A DNA stretch of 64,000 nt from Heterocephalus glaber (GCF_000247695.1 NW_004624855.1:5136232-5200231), one strand, 5' to 3'. Shown: positions 11,060-22,382, counted from the stretch's first letter. Program-made: numbers and translations. Notes: a model not told the origin generated them from the letters alone.

Positions 11060-11165
11060 AGGTCTACCTTTCCCACAAAGGGAAACAGAGACAGCTGAAT
11101 TTCTAAAAGGCTATACGACTACTAAGCAGCAAAACCAAAACTACCTGATTCTGAAGGCCACTCCA
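11060..11165 (-). repeat. MIR fragment (weak)
   Basis: 'cacaaagggaaacagagaca' through 'actacctgattctgaaggcc' resembles the reverse-complement MIR core and 5' part, at high divergence. Confidence 0.45.
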
Positions 11166-11169
11166 AGGT

Positions 11170-12259
11170 TCCTCTGTCCCCAGATCGATGGAGGATATAA
11201 AACACTCACATTAGCCAGGCACTGTGCCCTGCAGACCTCTCAGACATGACTACCCTACCCATAGCACCCCCAGAAGAAAATGTTTTCTACTTTCTGCACA
11301 TCATTCTCCATGAGCTGCCCTCCACCCTCCCCTCCAACCCCAGCCATTCCACCCAGACAACCTAGGGCAGTGGAACCAGCCTACTGGGGGTCTGTAATTA
11401 AGTAGCACATGATTTTTTCCCAGCATATCTGGGGCCCAAGTGATGGCTGTTGCATAGGCAGATTAAAAATGAAGAAAGGAATCAGACTAATACCATCTCA
11501 TGTAACAGAACACAGAACCTTGTTAAGGGTCAGATTTGGCAAAACATATAGTCTTCCTTGGTCTCCTGTATCCTCCAGCCTCAGGCTGGTGAATTTATTC
11601 TCACAACTAGACTGAGGGTGAGGGAGGCATGCAACAATTTCTCTTGGGGCAATTTCTCTTTAAGCAAAATGAGATCCCAAAATACAAAATCAGTAGTTTA
11701 AAACAATGTGGAACCCTTAGAACAATAAAGTGACTATTGGTAACAGTAGCATACAACTGGAAGAGAGAATTGTGAATGTTCTCACCACAAAGAAATGATA
11801 AATATTGGGGTGATTGATATGCTAATTACCCCAATTTGATCAGTACATATTATATACATGTATTGAATATGTACAATTATTATGTGTCAATTTAAAACAA
11901 AACAATATATAAAAGAGCAAAATGTAGGGGAAAGGAGATTTTAATAAAATTAAAGATTCATTGCTTCAACTGAATTAGATGGAGGAAGTCAGTTCATCAG
12001 GAGAAAGCCATGGTAACATCAATTTGCACTTATGCATTAGAACATGGAAGGTGCTTCTGTGAGCATTTAATTGTGCTCCCCAAGTCTTTCTTTTGGGTTG
12101 CCTAGAATAAAGCCAGTGAACAAGCCGATAATATACTTTTCCACCAAACTGTAGCTGAAACAAATTAAATGTAGTTAGTTTGGATTCATTTGAACCATGG
12201 AGTCAAAATTCATTTAACTCATGCACCAAGAATTTAATCACAGTTTTCTAGTGTGGCTC
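11170..12259. other. Unassigned sequence
   Basis: No gene or clear repeat. A C-rich stretch near 11315-11350 and an AT-rich stretch near 11800-11940 are the only compositional features. Confidence 0.35.
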
Positions 12260-12420
12260 CCAAACATTTGCTCCCCTAGCCTGTATCAAATGCTTGTTAT
12301 GTGCCAGGCGGACCTTCGAAATCAGTGGCGAACAGAATGAAAGCTAGCTCTTTTCCCATGAAATACACAGTCTAACGATATCGGCCCAGGGTGCTTCAAC
12401 CACTGTACTAGATAATGAGG
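12260..12420 (-). repeat. L2 3' end fragment
   Basis: 'ttgttatgtgccaggcggac', 'cagtggcgaacagaatgaaa' and 'cttttcccatgaaatacaca' match the reverse complement of the L2 3' end ('...tgttcactgctgtatcccc...gcctggcacatagtagg'). Confidence 0.65.
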
Positions 12421-12468
12421 GCACACACACACAATAGGCAAGGTTCCAATCATCAAGAAACCAACCTA

Positions 12469-12532
12469 GGGCGGGGGATTTAGCTCAGTGGCGCCATGCC
12501 TCGCAAGTGCAAGGTCCTGAGTTTGAGCCCCG

Positions 12533-12538
<6 letters not shown>
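12469..12538 (+). mobile_element. ID-type tRNA-derived SINE
   Basis: 'gggcgggggatttagctcag', then 'cctcgcaagtgcaaggtcct' and 'gagtttgagccccggtac'. A-box and B-box are both recognisable. The usual A-tail is replaced by a long (GA)n and GAAA run, suggesting microsatellite growth from the tail. Target-site duplications are not clear. Confidence 0.88.
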
Positions 12539-12583
<45 letters not shown>

Positions 12584-12611
12584 GAAAGAAAGACAGAAAG
12601 AAAGAAAGAAA
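12537..12611. repeat. (GA)n / (GAAA)n microsatellite
   Basis: About 40 bases of pure GA repeat followed by GAAA/GACA repeats, directly continuous with the SINE 3' end. Confidence 0.95.
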
Positions 12612-12837
12612 TTGACTTCTATGAATGAGAGGCAGATTAAATAAAAACTGCTTTGTCAGGTACCTATATTGGACCAAATAATGAAAGAGACTTACAGATG
12701 AAATTTTGGGACAAATTGTCACTTATCTTTTAACTCAAAAAAAAAAATTATTGAAGAAACCAAACACATGTTTCAGAGATATAAATAGTCATTATTTAAC
12801 TCATTCAAACAGAAAAATGGTAACTATTAGGGTCTAA

Positions 12838-13168
12838 ATGCTTGTGTCCACCCAAAAATTCACATTAAAACCCAAAACCTCCAAGATGATATTAGGAGGT
12901 GAAGCCTTCAAAAGCCAATTAGGTCAGAAAGATGAAGCCCTGACGAACAAGATTGGCGGCCCCAGAGTTGTTGCTTGCCCTCTACAATGTGTGAAGACAC
13001 AGCAAGAGGTGTGAAAGGAGGAACTGGGCTCTGACCGAACCCCAGATCTACTGATGCCTTGGCCTCGGGCTTCCCAGCCCCCAAAACGATGAGAAACAAA
13101 CTTCTGTTGTTTAGAAGCCATCCAGTCTATAGTATTTTCTTACAGCAACTCAAACAGACTAAGAATAC
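12838..13168 (+). mobile_element. MLT1-type ERVL-MaLR LTR
   Basis: 'gtctaaatgcttgtgtccac', 'tgtgtgaagacacagcaaga', 'actgatgccttggcctcggg', 'cttcccagcccccaaaacga', 'gaaacaaacttctgttgttt' and 'ccatccagtctatagtattt', ending near 'caaacagactaag', follow the MLT1 LTR consensus almost throughout. The polyadenylation signal region reads 'gagaaacaaac', so the canonical AATAAA is degraded. Confidence 0.85.
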
Positions 13169-13524
13169 ATTAATTATAATTCTTAGCAACAGTAAATGTG
13201 AACCTTATTACCATCTCTAGAAAGTACTTTTATTGTCTTTAGGCCACCAACAACATATTGTGGAAAGAAACCAGGACTAGACTCTGGACACAGAAGCTTC
13301 TGAATAAAAGCTAGAATTACCACAATTATACATGCAGGGAAGCTGAATCAGAGAAGTCAAAGCTCTGCTCTGATTTCACTTGACCCAGAAAGAAATTTTG
13401 AAAAAGAAGCTAAAATCTGAACCAGTTTTTTTTTTTTTCCTGGCATTTATATAAAGACAGGGAAGAAATTCATCCAAAAGATTGTATTTTAACATTGCCA
13501 GTGAGCTTTTCCATTTGCATACAG
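13169..13524. other. Unassigned sequence
   Basis: Between an LTR and a MER20-like element; only a T-run near 13424-13438 is notable. Confidence 0.35.
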
Positions 13525-13735
13525 CAGTGATTCTCGTGCAAGGGTAATTTTGGCCCACAGGGGATCTTCAGCAATGTCTGGAGACAGGCTTGGTTTTTAA
13601 AACTTCAGGAGTCACTACTGGCATCTAGTAGGTATAGGCTGGAGCAACTGCTAGACATCCTACACTGCACAAGACAGTCCCCACAGAAAAAGAAATTTCT
13701 GGCTAAAAACATCCATAGTGCCAAAGACAGGCAGT
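13525..13735 (+). repeat. hAT-Charlie MER20-like element
   Basis: 'cagtgattctcgtgcaaggg', 'cagcaatgtctggagacagg', 'ctactggcatctagtaggta' and 'gctagacatcctacactgca', then 'gacagtccccaca', follow this non-autonomous hAT family from near its first base almost to its end. Confidence 0.75.
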
Positions 13736-15764
13736 ACAGACCTGGAAATAATTTGAATTCTCGCTATCTCCAAACAGTACATAGACAAGTCCTACTGAAC
13801 CAGCATAGGCTTCAGCTCAAATGCCATCACATGGCACCTCATGGACCTCCAGGGAGTGTTGCTAGAAAGTGGTCAGAGAGCAGGAAATGGCTTCTAATTA
13901 GTAGTGTCCTCACAGGATGCAAGTGAAGAAGACAATTTCCTGTCCCTTTATTGAAGGGAAGATTAATCTGTTACTGAATTCCAGATGAGGAAGATTTTCA
14001 AAAGTTTCAAATAGCAGGAGTGTAGCCACAGAGAAGGCAATTATGTGCAATTTGTACAGCGTTTGACAATCAAAATGTAAATATGATGAGTTTATTGCAG
14101 TAAATGCATACAGCATGTTTACCTTAAAAAGCATCAGGCTACAGAAATTCTAATGGGTTCTGACAGTTGAGAGGAATTATCCTTTTATATTCCATATTTT
14201 CCTTGTGAAATGCATAAGATATTTACTTCTAGGGAACTATTATCTATGAGTTTTCCCCTCCTGATAAGGAGCAATAAAGGCACAGAGCTTTGAAGAGATG
14301 GAGATTTGATAATTTCAGTGTTGTAGGAAGATTTATCTCCACAGAAACAATTAATTTTGTTGCATCCACAGTGTTCTATACAACATCTAAAACGCGATCA
14401 TCTCCTCAATGAACGTTCTCTCCCTGTCATATATTAATGTATAGGGCTGGTATAGCATTTAATTTTGGTCTTGATTTCCTGTCTGAAAGGCTACCCAGAA
14501 CTTTGATAGCAAAAAAATTGCTAATTTCCACTGGGAAACAAAAGCTGAACGGCTGTCTTTGTTCACACCTAAAGTAGCCATCACAGTTTGGTAGAAGGTA
14601 GGCATTCAATAAGTATAATTTCTTTCCACCATTTTCCTTTTCCTCACAGTTTTTTTTCTCTATATATTGCTAAAACTCCAGAGCTAGAATAAAAAGACTG
14701 AGATAATTATGTAATGGGGCAACCCACAATAAATATATTTTTATTCAAATATCCACCTCTGGAGAGAATGTTAGGTGGTTGTGGCTTTGCAAGATGATAG
14801 AAAATTTAGAATCCCAAGAAATACTGATGTTGGTGCTGCCTTCACTTGAAAACCACAATGCATACTCACCTAGATTTCAAACCAGAACACACAGCAAGAA
14901 TAAGGCTACTTCTCATATGATCAACCCTCTGCCTGCATGTGTCAACTAGATGCCTTTTAGCATCTTTACTAGTGAGTCTGCCACAGAGCACATGAGGCAG
15001 ACAGGTTGTTCATGGCTGGCTGACCATGCCTGCCCTTTGAGACAGTGTGCTGGGAGCACCTGACACGAATAGCGTCACTGTGGCGAAGCTATTCACCTGA
15101 CAAAGATTAGTCCAGCTGCTGCCCACGCCATAAGCTTTCAGGTCACAGCACAGCTGCAGTGAAACCTGATGCTAGTGAGCTCTTCAAACACCTGATAGCT
15201 GAACTCTCCTCTAGATAGCACCTAAGGTTTACTTCATGCCAGTAAAGTAACTAATCATGGTTACTCTTAGAAAACAGTACTATCATTATTAGCTGAAACA
15301 GATGTTGAAATGTTTTGCTTTGCTTTTGGATATTGAAAAAGATCATAGAATTAGGGTAATGGTAATCATGGGGTATCCAGTGCTGATAATTATATAAAAT
15401 ATAAAATATTATTTTTAAAAAGCTTTTCAAGGGGAAATCCTTGGAAACTATCATTTTCTTTTCCCTCTCATTATATATTAGGGAATTAAGACACAATGTG
15501 GTGCAGTTACCTGGAATAATTCCTAAACCACAATGTACCAAATGTCAAATCCTTTGTCCTTTCTAGTATATTATGTCCTTTCACAAAATTTAGTCAGCAC
15601 TTGTGAACAAAAAGTCAGAGAGTACCCACAGAGTTTACTATATTGATAGAACTGCTGTGAGGGACAATTCGGTAATACTTATCCAAATTACAACTACAAA
15701 TCTCCCCTCCTCACAGCAACCTCATTGTTAATTTATATCTTACAGCAATATTTGGTCATGACCA
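13736..15764. other. Long unassigned stretch
   Basis: About 2 kb with no recognised repeat or gene. The part at about 14860-15200 is GC-richer and repeat-free and may be conserved non-coding sequence. The 96-codon minus-strand frame at 15251-15541 has no domain. Confidence 0.35.
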
Positions 15765-16240
15765 AAGTGACATTTGTGCAAGGTTATTTGTTCACAAAAC
15801 TGGAAATAATCCAGGTGCCCATCAATAGGGAACTAATGAAATAAACTACAGTATACAGACAATGTAATGGACCACTATGTGGCAGGATAGAAGAAGAAAG
15901 CTCTCTAGGTTAATAGGGAAAGATCTCCAGATATCCAGAGTACATGATTAGGTTAAGAAAACAACAAAAAACAATGAATTGATGAAGTACTCTTGTATTC
16001 TACCTTCTATTAAAGGAGGGTTGATAAAAACATGTACTTGTTTATATATATATATTAGAAATATGTACAGAAATCTAACATGAGCAATCATCTAGAGGAA
16101 GCAGTGGAAGAGAAGAAACATTCAGGGACCTTGATTTCTCCATGCAAACCTGATTATAACACTTTTAATTTTAAACCACATGAGTGTACTATTTGGATAA
16201 AAATAAGTACAGTATAGTGAAGAATAAAAATGCAAAGATT
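15765..16240 (+). mobile_element. Old L1 (L1M-type) 3' end
   Basis: 'aaaactggaaataatccagg', 'gcccatcaatagggaactaa', 'acaatgtaatggaccactat' and 'gggaaagatctccagatatc' match the C-terminal ORF2 coding region of ancient L1M elements; the 3'UTR-like part runs to about 16240. No open frame is left. Confidence 0.72.
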
Positions 16241-16417
16241 AAATTTCATGAAGAAAACAGGTACTATTTATTTTTTAAAATTCTTTGGTGCTTCTATGGA
16301 AATTGTTTACCCTAATGTTCAGAGTTTGCTGTATTCTATTTTTAGATTGTACTTACAACTCAAAAGAGAATTTCTACCTTAATCACTTTTTGCTTCTCAA
16401 TTCCTGCATCTGTTCAC

Positions 16418-16452
16418 ACACATGCCCCCCCCACACACACAAACACACACTG
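16418..16452. repeat. (CA)n-rich low complexity
   Basis: A C-run followed by interrupted CA repeats ('cccccccacacacacaaac'). Confidence 0.75.
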
Positions 16453-16544
16453 TCAACCTTAATAGATACAGTTTTGACCATGGTAGTAAGCTGGTTCTGG
16501 ATTTGTTCGATGGAATCTACAAGGCATAAACTAGGACTAGATTG

Positions 16545-16735
16545 AAAAGCCATTGTGTGACTTTGACATTGGATTTTAATCTGCTTCTCTCTGTGGTTTG
16601 ACAACAGTTTTCTTATGTGTAAAATGAGTATAATAACAGGATTTACTTCATAGGACAGTAATAAAGACTAAATAAGTTAATGCAGGTAAAGTTTAATACA
16701 GTGCTCATACATCGCAGGTCTAGATGAATGTTATC
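16545..16735 (+). repeat. MIR
   Basis: 'tttcttatgtgtaaaatgag', 'tataataacaggatttactt', 'agactaaataagttaatgca' and 'acagtgctcatac' follow the MIR consensus through its 3' half. Confidence 0.7.
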
Positions 16736-17104
16736 TTGACCTGCTCTATTTTTCTACTTCTTCTAAGCAGTAATAAAATACTCTGAATTAGGATGTTTTA
16801 GTGTGTGTAATTGTTGCTCTATATTTCTAAGCAGTCATTGTATATGAAGTCCCACATAGCCAATGCTCTAATTGTTGCCTTTCATATCAAGTTATATTTG
16901 TTTTCAATCCTCTTGCTGTCCACTACTGCTAGGTGTATCTGTGCATCTCACCTCCCTCATAGCTCTAGGCTTCTAGGATAGCTCTAGAAATTCATGTGGG
17001 CTCAAATTCAAAAGGAAGCTTAGGGTCACCTATGGAAGTTCAGTTAAAATTCAGGAAAATTGCAGAGGTGCCTCTGTCAAAGGCTTCCAGCAAACTAGGG
17101 CTGA
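16736..17104. other. Unassigned sequence
   Basis: No gene or recognised repeat. Confidence 0.35.
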
Positions 17105-17493
17105 TGTTGTGGCTTGTGTCTAGGTGCCACCCCCCACCAAAGTCTCATACAGTCTTTTTCGAAGATAGCTAAATGTGTGTGATGCTAGGATTAAGAGCAT
17201 GTGATACTAAACCACTACATGTAAGTGATTGGTTTGGCACTGCCAATCTTGGTAGTCTGAATAAGATAAAAAGAGCAGAAAGACACTGTTGAGGTCTCTT
17301 GTTGCTTTTGCTACTTTGTGTGCTCCATGTTGTTTCTCTTCTGCAATGCCTCTCTGCCATGTGCCACTCTGCCTTGGAGCCAGCCAATTATGGACTGAAA
17401 CCTATACAAACTGTGAGCTAAATAAACCCTTTTCCTTTTAACTTTGGGTATTGGGTATTTTGTCTCAGCAAGGAGAGAAAAGTAACTAACACA
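17105..17493 (+). mobile_element. ERVL-MaLR LTR (rodent MT/ORR1-like)
   Basis: Ends like a MaLR LTR: 'tatggactgaaacctataca', 'aactgtgagctaaataaacc', then 'ttttgtctcagcaaggagag' and 'aagtaactaacaca'. It keeps an AATAAA polyadenylation signal (17421-17426 region). The upstream part is diverged. No internal retroviral sequence flanks it. Confidence 0.75.
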
Positions 17494-17942
17494 GACGATG
17501 TCCAAGGTGGTTATGGAAGAGGCCAGAGATGCTACAACTCTATAATTGTAGCTCTCAAATCATCTATTTGAAAGAAAGGTGAACTGCACTATGAGTACTG
17601 GTGGGGGGAGGTGCAGAATTATGCAGTCTTTTATGTTTTCTATACTACTGAAAGCTAGCTTTAGCCTCTCAACCCAGTGATTGTCAGAACTTCCTTACTT
17701 CTCCCACCTTCCTATCATTTTTCCAGTCCTTCTAAACATCCTGAAATTGATTCCTCTGGCTCTGAAGAAGCAAAGAGTATATAATAAGAGTATATAATAA
17801 CAAAATTGCCATTCAGTGTTCAAACTTCCAGAAAGACCAATCTGGGGACATTTTCTGTTGTCAAACAATACAGTTTTTCTTACTGTTGGCAAACCAAGCA
17901 GTCACTAAGTCAGTCAGTTTTTCCTAAGCTCAAACAACAGTC
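17494..17942. other. Unassigned sequence with 13-bp tandem repeat
   Basis: No gene or recognised repeat. A perfect 13-base tandem duplication ('gagtatataataa' twice) lies near 17775-17800. Confidence 0.45.
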
Positions 17943-17956
17943 AGAAACATAGTCAA

Positions 17957-18053
17957 GGGCCAGAGATTTAGATCAGTGGTTTTGCTGCCTGCCTTGCAAG
18001 TGCGAGGTCCCAAAAATGATCCTCGGTACCAAAGAAACAAAAAAAGAAAGAAA
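17957..18053 (+). mobile_element. ID-type tRNA-derived SINE
   Basis: 'gggccagagatttagatcag' start, 'cctgccttgcaagtgcgagg' middle, 'cctcggtacc' end and a mixed A/GAAA tail. Perfect 14-base target-site duplications ('agaaacatagtcaa') lie at 17943-17956 and 18054-18067. Confidence 0.92.
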
Positions 18054-18067
18054 AGAAACATAGTCAA

Positions 18068-18579
18068 AGAACTACATCTACCAATCTTAATCCAGTTACT
18101 TCAGTGAAATAGCCAAATTACCTAAATTGTGAAATCTAATTGATATTATGCAACTAATCCTTAATTAACCTTCTCAATCAATCATAGAAACTGTAACTTG
18201 GTACCTTAGTGGTTAAAACCTAATTGTTCACTCTAAACCATGCCAGAATGAGGGTATGATGATAAATTGTGTCTTATTGCTGGTTCAGCACCAACTACAT
18301 GCTTAACTAGTTAAATTATTTGCCACCAGTCTTTTTACTTAAAATAATAATAACACGTTGTTAAAACACTCAATACAGAGTAATTATGATAAGGAAGATA
18401 ATAGCAATGATCCTGATTTCCTTACCCCTACCCCACTTTGAGGAATAGCTGTATAGCAATCCCTTCCTTCCACCACCATAGGCCATGGTACCTTGTACAC
18501 TTGATGACATCACTTTTAGTCATCAGATCTCAATTTCTGCCTTAAGAATAGACAAAAATCAGCTCCATTAATAAGTACA
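18068..18579. other. Unassigned AT-rich sequence
   Basis: No gene or recognised repeat; grades into the repeat-poor block downstream. Confidence 0.35.
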
Positions 18580-19560
18580 AGTGTTATGGGAGAAATCAAT
18601 GTTTGCTAATGCTTTCAGATCTTGATTGAAAACTGCCTAGGGGAAAACAGTTTTTAATAATTATGTTTGCGTTTTGTTCACACAAATTTACTCAGTTTTT
18701 CAATGTGGTTGAGGTGCAGCTTGCCCTCAAGTTTTAAAGTCATTTTTTTTCTATTAAGTTCTACCTTGAGAAAAATTTTTGTGGCAACTTGTGTAAGGTG
18801 TTGTTTTATTACTATTATTTTTTTTTAAGTAGTCTTTTAGAAGTTTCTTTTTCCTGGAAGATAAAAATTTGCACCAAACAGTAGTTGACACCATTCAATT
18901 TAAACCTTGTGCTTTGTCTACAGACATGGTAGATTTAGACAACTGTAATTGGCAACCCTGAAAACATAGCAAGACCAGAGATAGTTGTGGGCAGGGACTG
19001 TTATAATAAAGTAAGCCAATTGTCTAATTAATAATGCTTTTTAAAAAAACAAGTCTTCCGAAATGCCATTTAAGTTTTCATTTCAAATTGTTTGATTTCA
19101 TGTGAGAATTATGGGAACACACCAATTTCCAAACTATTGAAACAGATTTCAGAGCCATGTTGTTTGAAGTGACTGTAGTTTATAAACATCTCTTTTCAAT
19201 TAGCTCTGAAGCCTCTTTCAACAGCCTTTCATAAATAGGCTAACATCAATGGTACACTCAGATTCACTGCAGGTCTCTAATGGAAATGTACAATGGGCCT
19301 TACGCCATGCCTGCAGGGACAAACATCTTCCATTTCAGACAGAGCCCATGAGAAGTTTTGCCAGCTATTCTAGGCTTCTCTCTTTTTGGTTTCAGGTTTA
19401 GTCCATTGCTAATCAATGCCTGTTTTTTAATTATGTGGTACAGTCACTCATGATTTGTCACTCACTAAACCTGGGCAGTCTTATGAGCCATCATTGATGT
19501 AAACAATTGCAAAATCAAGGTAACCTTAACTGCCAGGACTCAGACTGAAAAAGGAATATT
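18580..19560. promoter_or_regulatory. Candidate conserved non-coding element / enhancer
   Basis: Nearly 1 kb without a recognisable transposon. It has a high density of transcription-factor-like motifs: homeodomain 'attaataat' and 'gctaatcaat', forkhead-like 'ttataaacatc', and at 19498-19524 a close cluster of exact forkhead 'tgtaaaca', C/EBP-like 'attgcaaaat' and nuclear-receptor half-site-like 'tcaaggtaac'. No frame is coding. The enhancer role is inferred from motif content and absence of repeats; orthologue alignment would decide it. Confidence 0.38.
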
Positions 19561-20329
19561 TCTCTGATAAAAAAAGGAAATGTGGAATTTGGAAGAAAGG
19601 AAAGAAAGATAATATTCTTATATTCAAGTTGCTCCAAATACTACAAGTCTACCCTTTCACTGTTCAGAACACTAGACTAGAAACTTCTGCTTACCAAAAC
19701 GTTTCTGTAATGCTTACATAAGGCCTATAGCACTTCTCCACAATCTGGGTGCTACTGAGCAGTTGGCGAATACTGATTAATGTATTGACTAAGAACAAGT
19801 CTTAGTCTTTAATATATGTATTCACAACTCCCTCTGGTAGAAAAGAAATTCTGAAATTGATTTCATGTTCCAGTAACTAGGAATATGATGCCTGGTGATG
19901 TAATAGCTAGAAATGTGATGTGGCACTTGAGAATGAAAATCTTGTTCTTCAATAAATGAATAACTGTCTGACAATATATCTGTCAAAATATTTATGATGA
20001 TATAAATATATTTATCACTGGTACAGTATATGCATCAATGAAAACAAATATTTAGCCAGTCAAAATAGACACTGATGAGGGACATGAACTGAGTCTTGAT
20101 TTCTACATTTATCGCTAGAAAGTCATTGCTATTCCTGTTTTTCACCAAAAAATAGGGCAATGAAAAGAATACCTCCTCTGCCTAAACAAAGAATTGCACG
20201 GATCACTAAATATATTAACATAAATTTGAAGGTTCTGCTGGTGATATTTTTTTCTTCTCTAAAATAATTATCTTCTTTTAAAAAATAGACACAGACTAGA
20301 ATTTCATTGTATTAAAAAAAACACATCTT
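19561..20329. other. Unassigned AT-rich sequence
   Basis: No gene or recognised repeat up to the L1 3' end at 20330. Confidence 0.35.
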
Positions 20330-20690
20330 CTTTATAAAGAAGGTTAAACTTGAGATGTCTCTAGGTAAATGGATGCACCTTGAGACCATCCTCTTAAGCA
20401 AAATAAATTGGACACGTGTAAATATCGCACTGCTTTTCTGGTATGAGAAATCGAAAGTGTAAATAAGGACCAAAATGTATAATGGATACTGTGTTCAAAT
20501 GAGAAGGGGAACTAGGGAGGGGGAGGGGAAACGGAAAGAAGGGAAAAGAATAAAAATAAGGAAAGAAGGAAAAAATGGAAACAAAGCTTTTGTAAATAAG
20601 ACCAGGAAGTGGAGCTGAAAGTAGAGGAGTGAAATGGGGAAAAAGTAGGAATTAAGATACATTATGTAGAATTGTAAGAAAGGGAGGGAC
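20330..20690 (+). mobile_element. 5'-truncated L1 3' end
   Basis: 'ttgagatgtctctaggtaaa', 'tggatgcaccttgagaccat', 'ttggacacgtgtaaatatcg' and 'gtgtaaataaggaccaaaat' are the last ORF2 codons and start of the 3'UTR of the L1 family seen at 25820-25960 and 49790-49910. A G-rich polypurine tract ('gggagggggaggggaaacgg') follows, as usual for L1 3'UTRs. The terminal A-tail is missing; the copy gives way to another L1's 5'UTR. Confidence 0.85.
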
Positions 20691-20699
20691 AGACATCCT

Positions 20700-22382
20700 G
20701 ACACCAAAACCTATCTGAAATAAGAGCCCAGTAGATCAAATAAAACATAGACACAGGACTTCATAAAACTGCATCAGCCCACAGGGCCACCACTGGCAGG
20801 CAGCACCCAGCAAGAATGGACAAACTGGGAAGTCCTCAGAAACTGATAGACTGACAGTGGGGGCTAACTCGCGCCACTCAGGATAGATCTGGGAAAGAAG
20901 GCCTCTTGTCTCTTCAGCCCCCCTCCACACAGAGGACACTGCAGCCTGGCAGCAGATTTTACTGTTGCTGGCAAAAACAGAGCTGACCAGAACTCTGCTC
21001 CCTCCCCGCCGGAAGGGCCAAGAGACCTCCCATCTGCTCCCCCCCTTCTTTTTCTTTTCATTCTCTGTCCTGCGCTCCGAAGTTGGGGCTGCACCGCAGC
21101 TGAAAACAGTGAGTTGCGATCAGGAGCTTGAGAGAAAGACATGAACATGTGCTGGATTTTAGCAACAGCGATTAGCACCTTGGAGAGGAGATTGAAGATT
21201 TGAGTAGAACGGAGCAGCACCCCCCCCCCCCGCAGCACTCCGGAGCAGCACCCCCAACCCACGTCAGGACAGAATAGAGAAGTGCCAGAGTGCCAGTGAG
21301 AGTGAAACAGAGGAGGCAGTGCAAAGACTGAGTGACCAGGTGGAAACAACTGTACAGGGGACTTGAGAGCAGCCCTGGGCTGCTTCTCCCTGAGGCCTCC
21401 ACAGCAACCCATGGTAAAGAGGCGTGGCTGGGCCAGAGACATCCAAAAGCTGCTGGCTAAAGACTGGCCCCAGCTCCCCACAAGATCAAACTGAACCCAG
21501 ACTTGGCAGGGTTACACAGCACAGTTCTGGGATGCTATCTCCTTTAGACACTACCATAGAACTGTGGATTCCAGAGGACTTTTTTTTTTTTTCTTTTCTT
21601 TCTTTGCTGATTTTGTTTTTTCTTTCTGTTGGTTTTTTAGAATTTTACCTTTATTTTTATCTTGTTCTACTCATCCTCCTTCTCTCTTTCCTCAACTATC
21701 TTGAGGTTATGATATTTTCATGAGAGTGAAAATCGTCTTGTCTTTCTGATTCACTTCATTATTTTTATGCTTTATCCTTCATGCTTCCTCTCCTGCCCTC
21801 TTCTCCCATTACCCAAACCTTGAAGGATCACCTGTTGTCCTTCAGCCTAGCCTCTACTACATTTCCCTTCATCTATCTCTCTGTTTTGCCCCTATCTCTC
21901 TTAAATTCCCCCCAGGAAAAAAACAACCCCAGCTCCTGGCTTATGTTGGATTGTGTTATATAACTGGAGATCTTGCCCCTATGGTTAAAGTTACCAAATT
22001 AATAGTTATAATTAATAGGCTGTGTTTGAGGCTACTGATATTGCTAATTGTACTACTTTAGCCAGGATATCCTACTTGTTGTAATTAGTTGTTCTCTACT
22101 GTATGACAACACTGAGACTATCTGGGGCCATAATCACCACCACAGTCCAGTATCAAAGGACTAGGTGCTGAGCCAAATAAATAGCAACTTCTGATCCTTA
22201 ATGAATTGAGAAGGTAGGATCTTGGGACTGACACAAAGACCAAGAATCACATATGCCCAGAAGATATCTCTGAAAAATAGACATTTCCAAAAGAAGCCTG
22301 GATACTAGTGATAAAGCTATCTGCCATAAGCAATTTATAAGCATCAGCACAGAAAATAAAGTAAAATTTTAAAAAATAGAAA
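20700..22382 (+). promoter_or_regulatory. L1 5'UTR (internal promoter region)
   Basis: This GC-rich block (strongest at about 20750-21580) directly precedes ORF1 and stands out in the AT-rich window, as expected of an L1 5'UTR with an internal pol II promoter. It has a C-homopolymer at about 21221-21231 with a duplicated 'ggagcagcaccccc' on either side, and a T-rich tract near 21581-21670. The part next to ORF1 is AT-rich and may be a linker or unrelated insert. Promoter activity is inferred from position. Confidence 0.65.
20864..21442 (-). CDS. Long antisense ORF within L1 5'UTR (uncertain)
   Basis: The minus strand of the L1 5'UTR is open for 192 codons from the ATG at 21440-21442 to a stop at 20864; the frame stays open upstream to about 21481 without another ATG. 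Visible features are a basic patch (KRKRRGG) about two-thirds along and a CPLCGGG motif near the C-terminus. No domain is recognised. GC-richness lowers stop frequency, so chance is a serious alternative. It is listed because primate L1s carry a functional antisense ORF (ORF0) in the same relative place. Confidence 0.2.
   Translation of the reverse strand: MSLAQPRLFTMGCCGGLREKQPRAALKSPVQLFPPGHSVFALPPLFHSHWHSGTSLFCPDVGWGCCSGVLRGGGVLLRSTQIFNLLSKVLIAVAKIQHMFMSFSQAPDRNSLFSAAVQPQLRSAGQRMKRKRRGGADGRSLGPSGGEGAEFWSALFLPATVKSAARLQCPLCGGGLKRQEAFFPRSILSGAS

Noticed and set aside
21172..21402. Other short antisense frames in the L1 5'UTR
   Set aside because: Overlapping alternative frames of the same GC-rich segment; at most one could be real and the longest was kept as a low-confidence entry.
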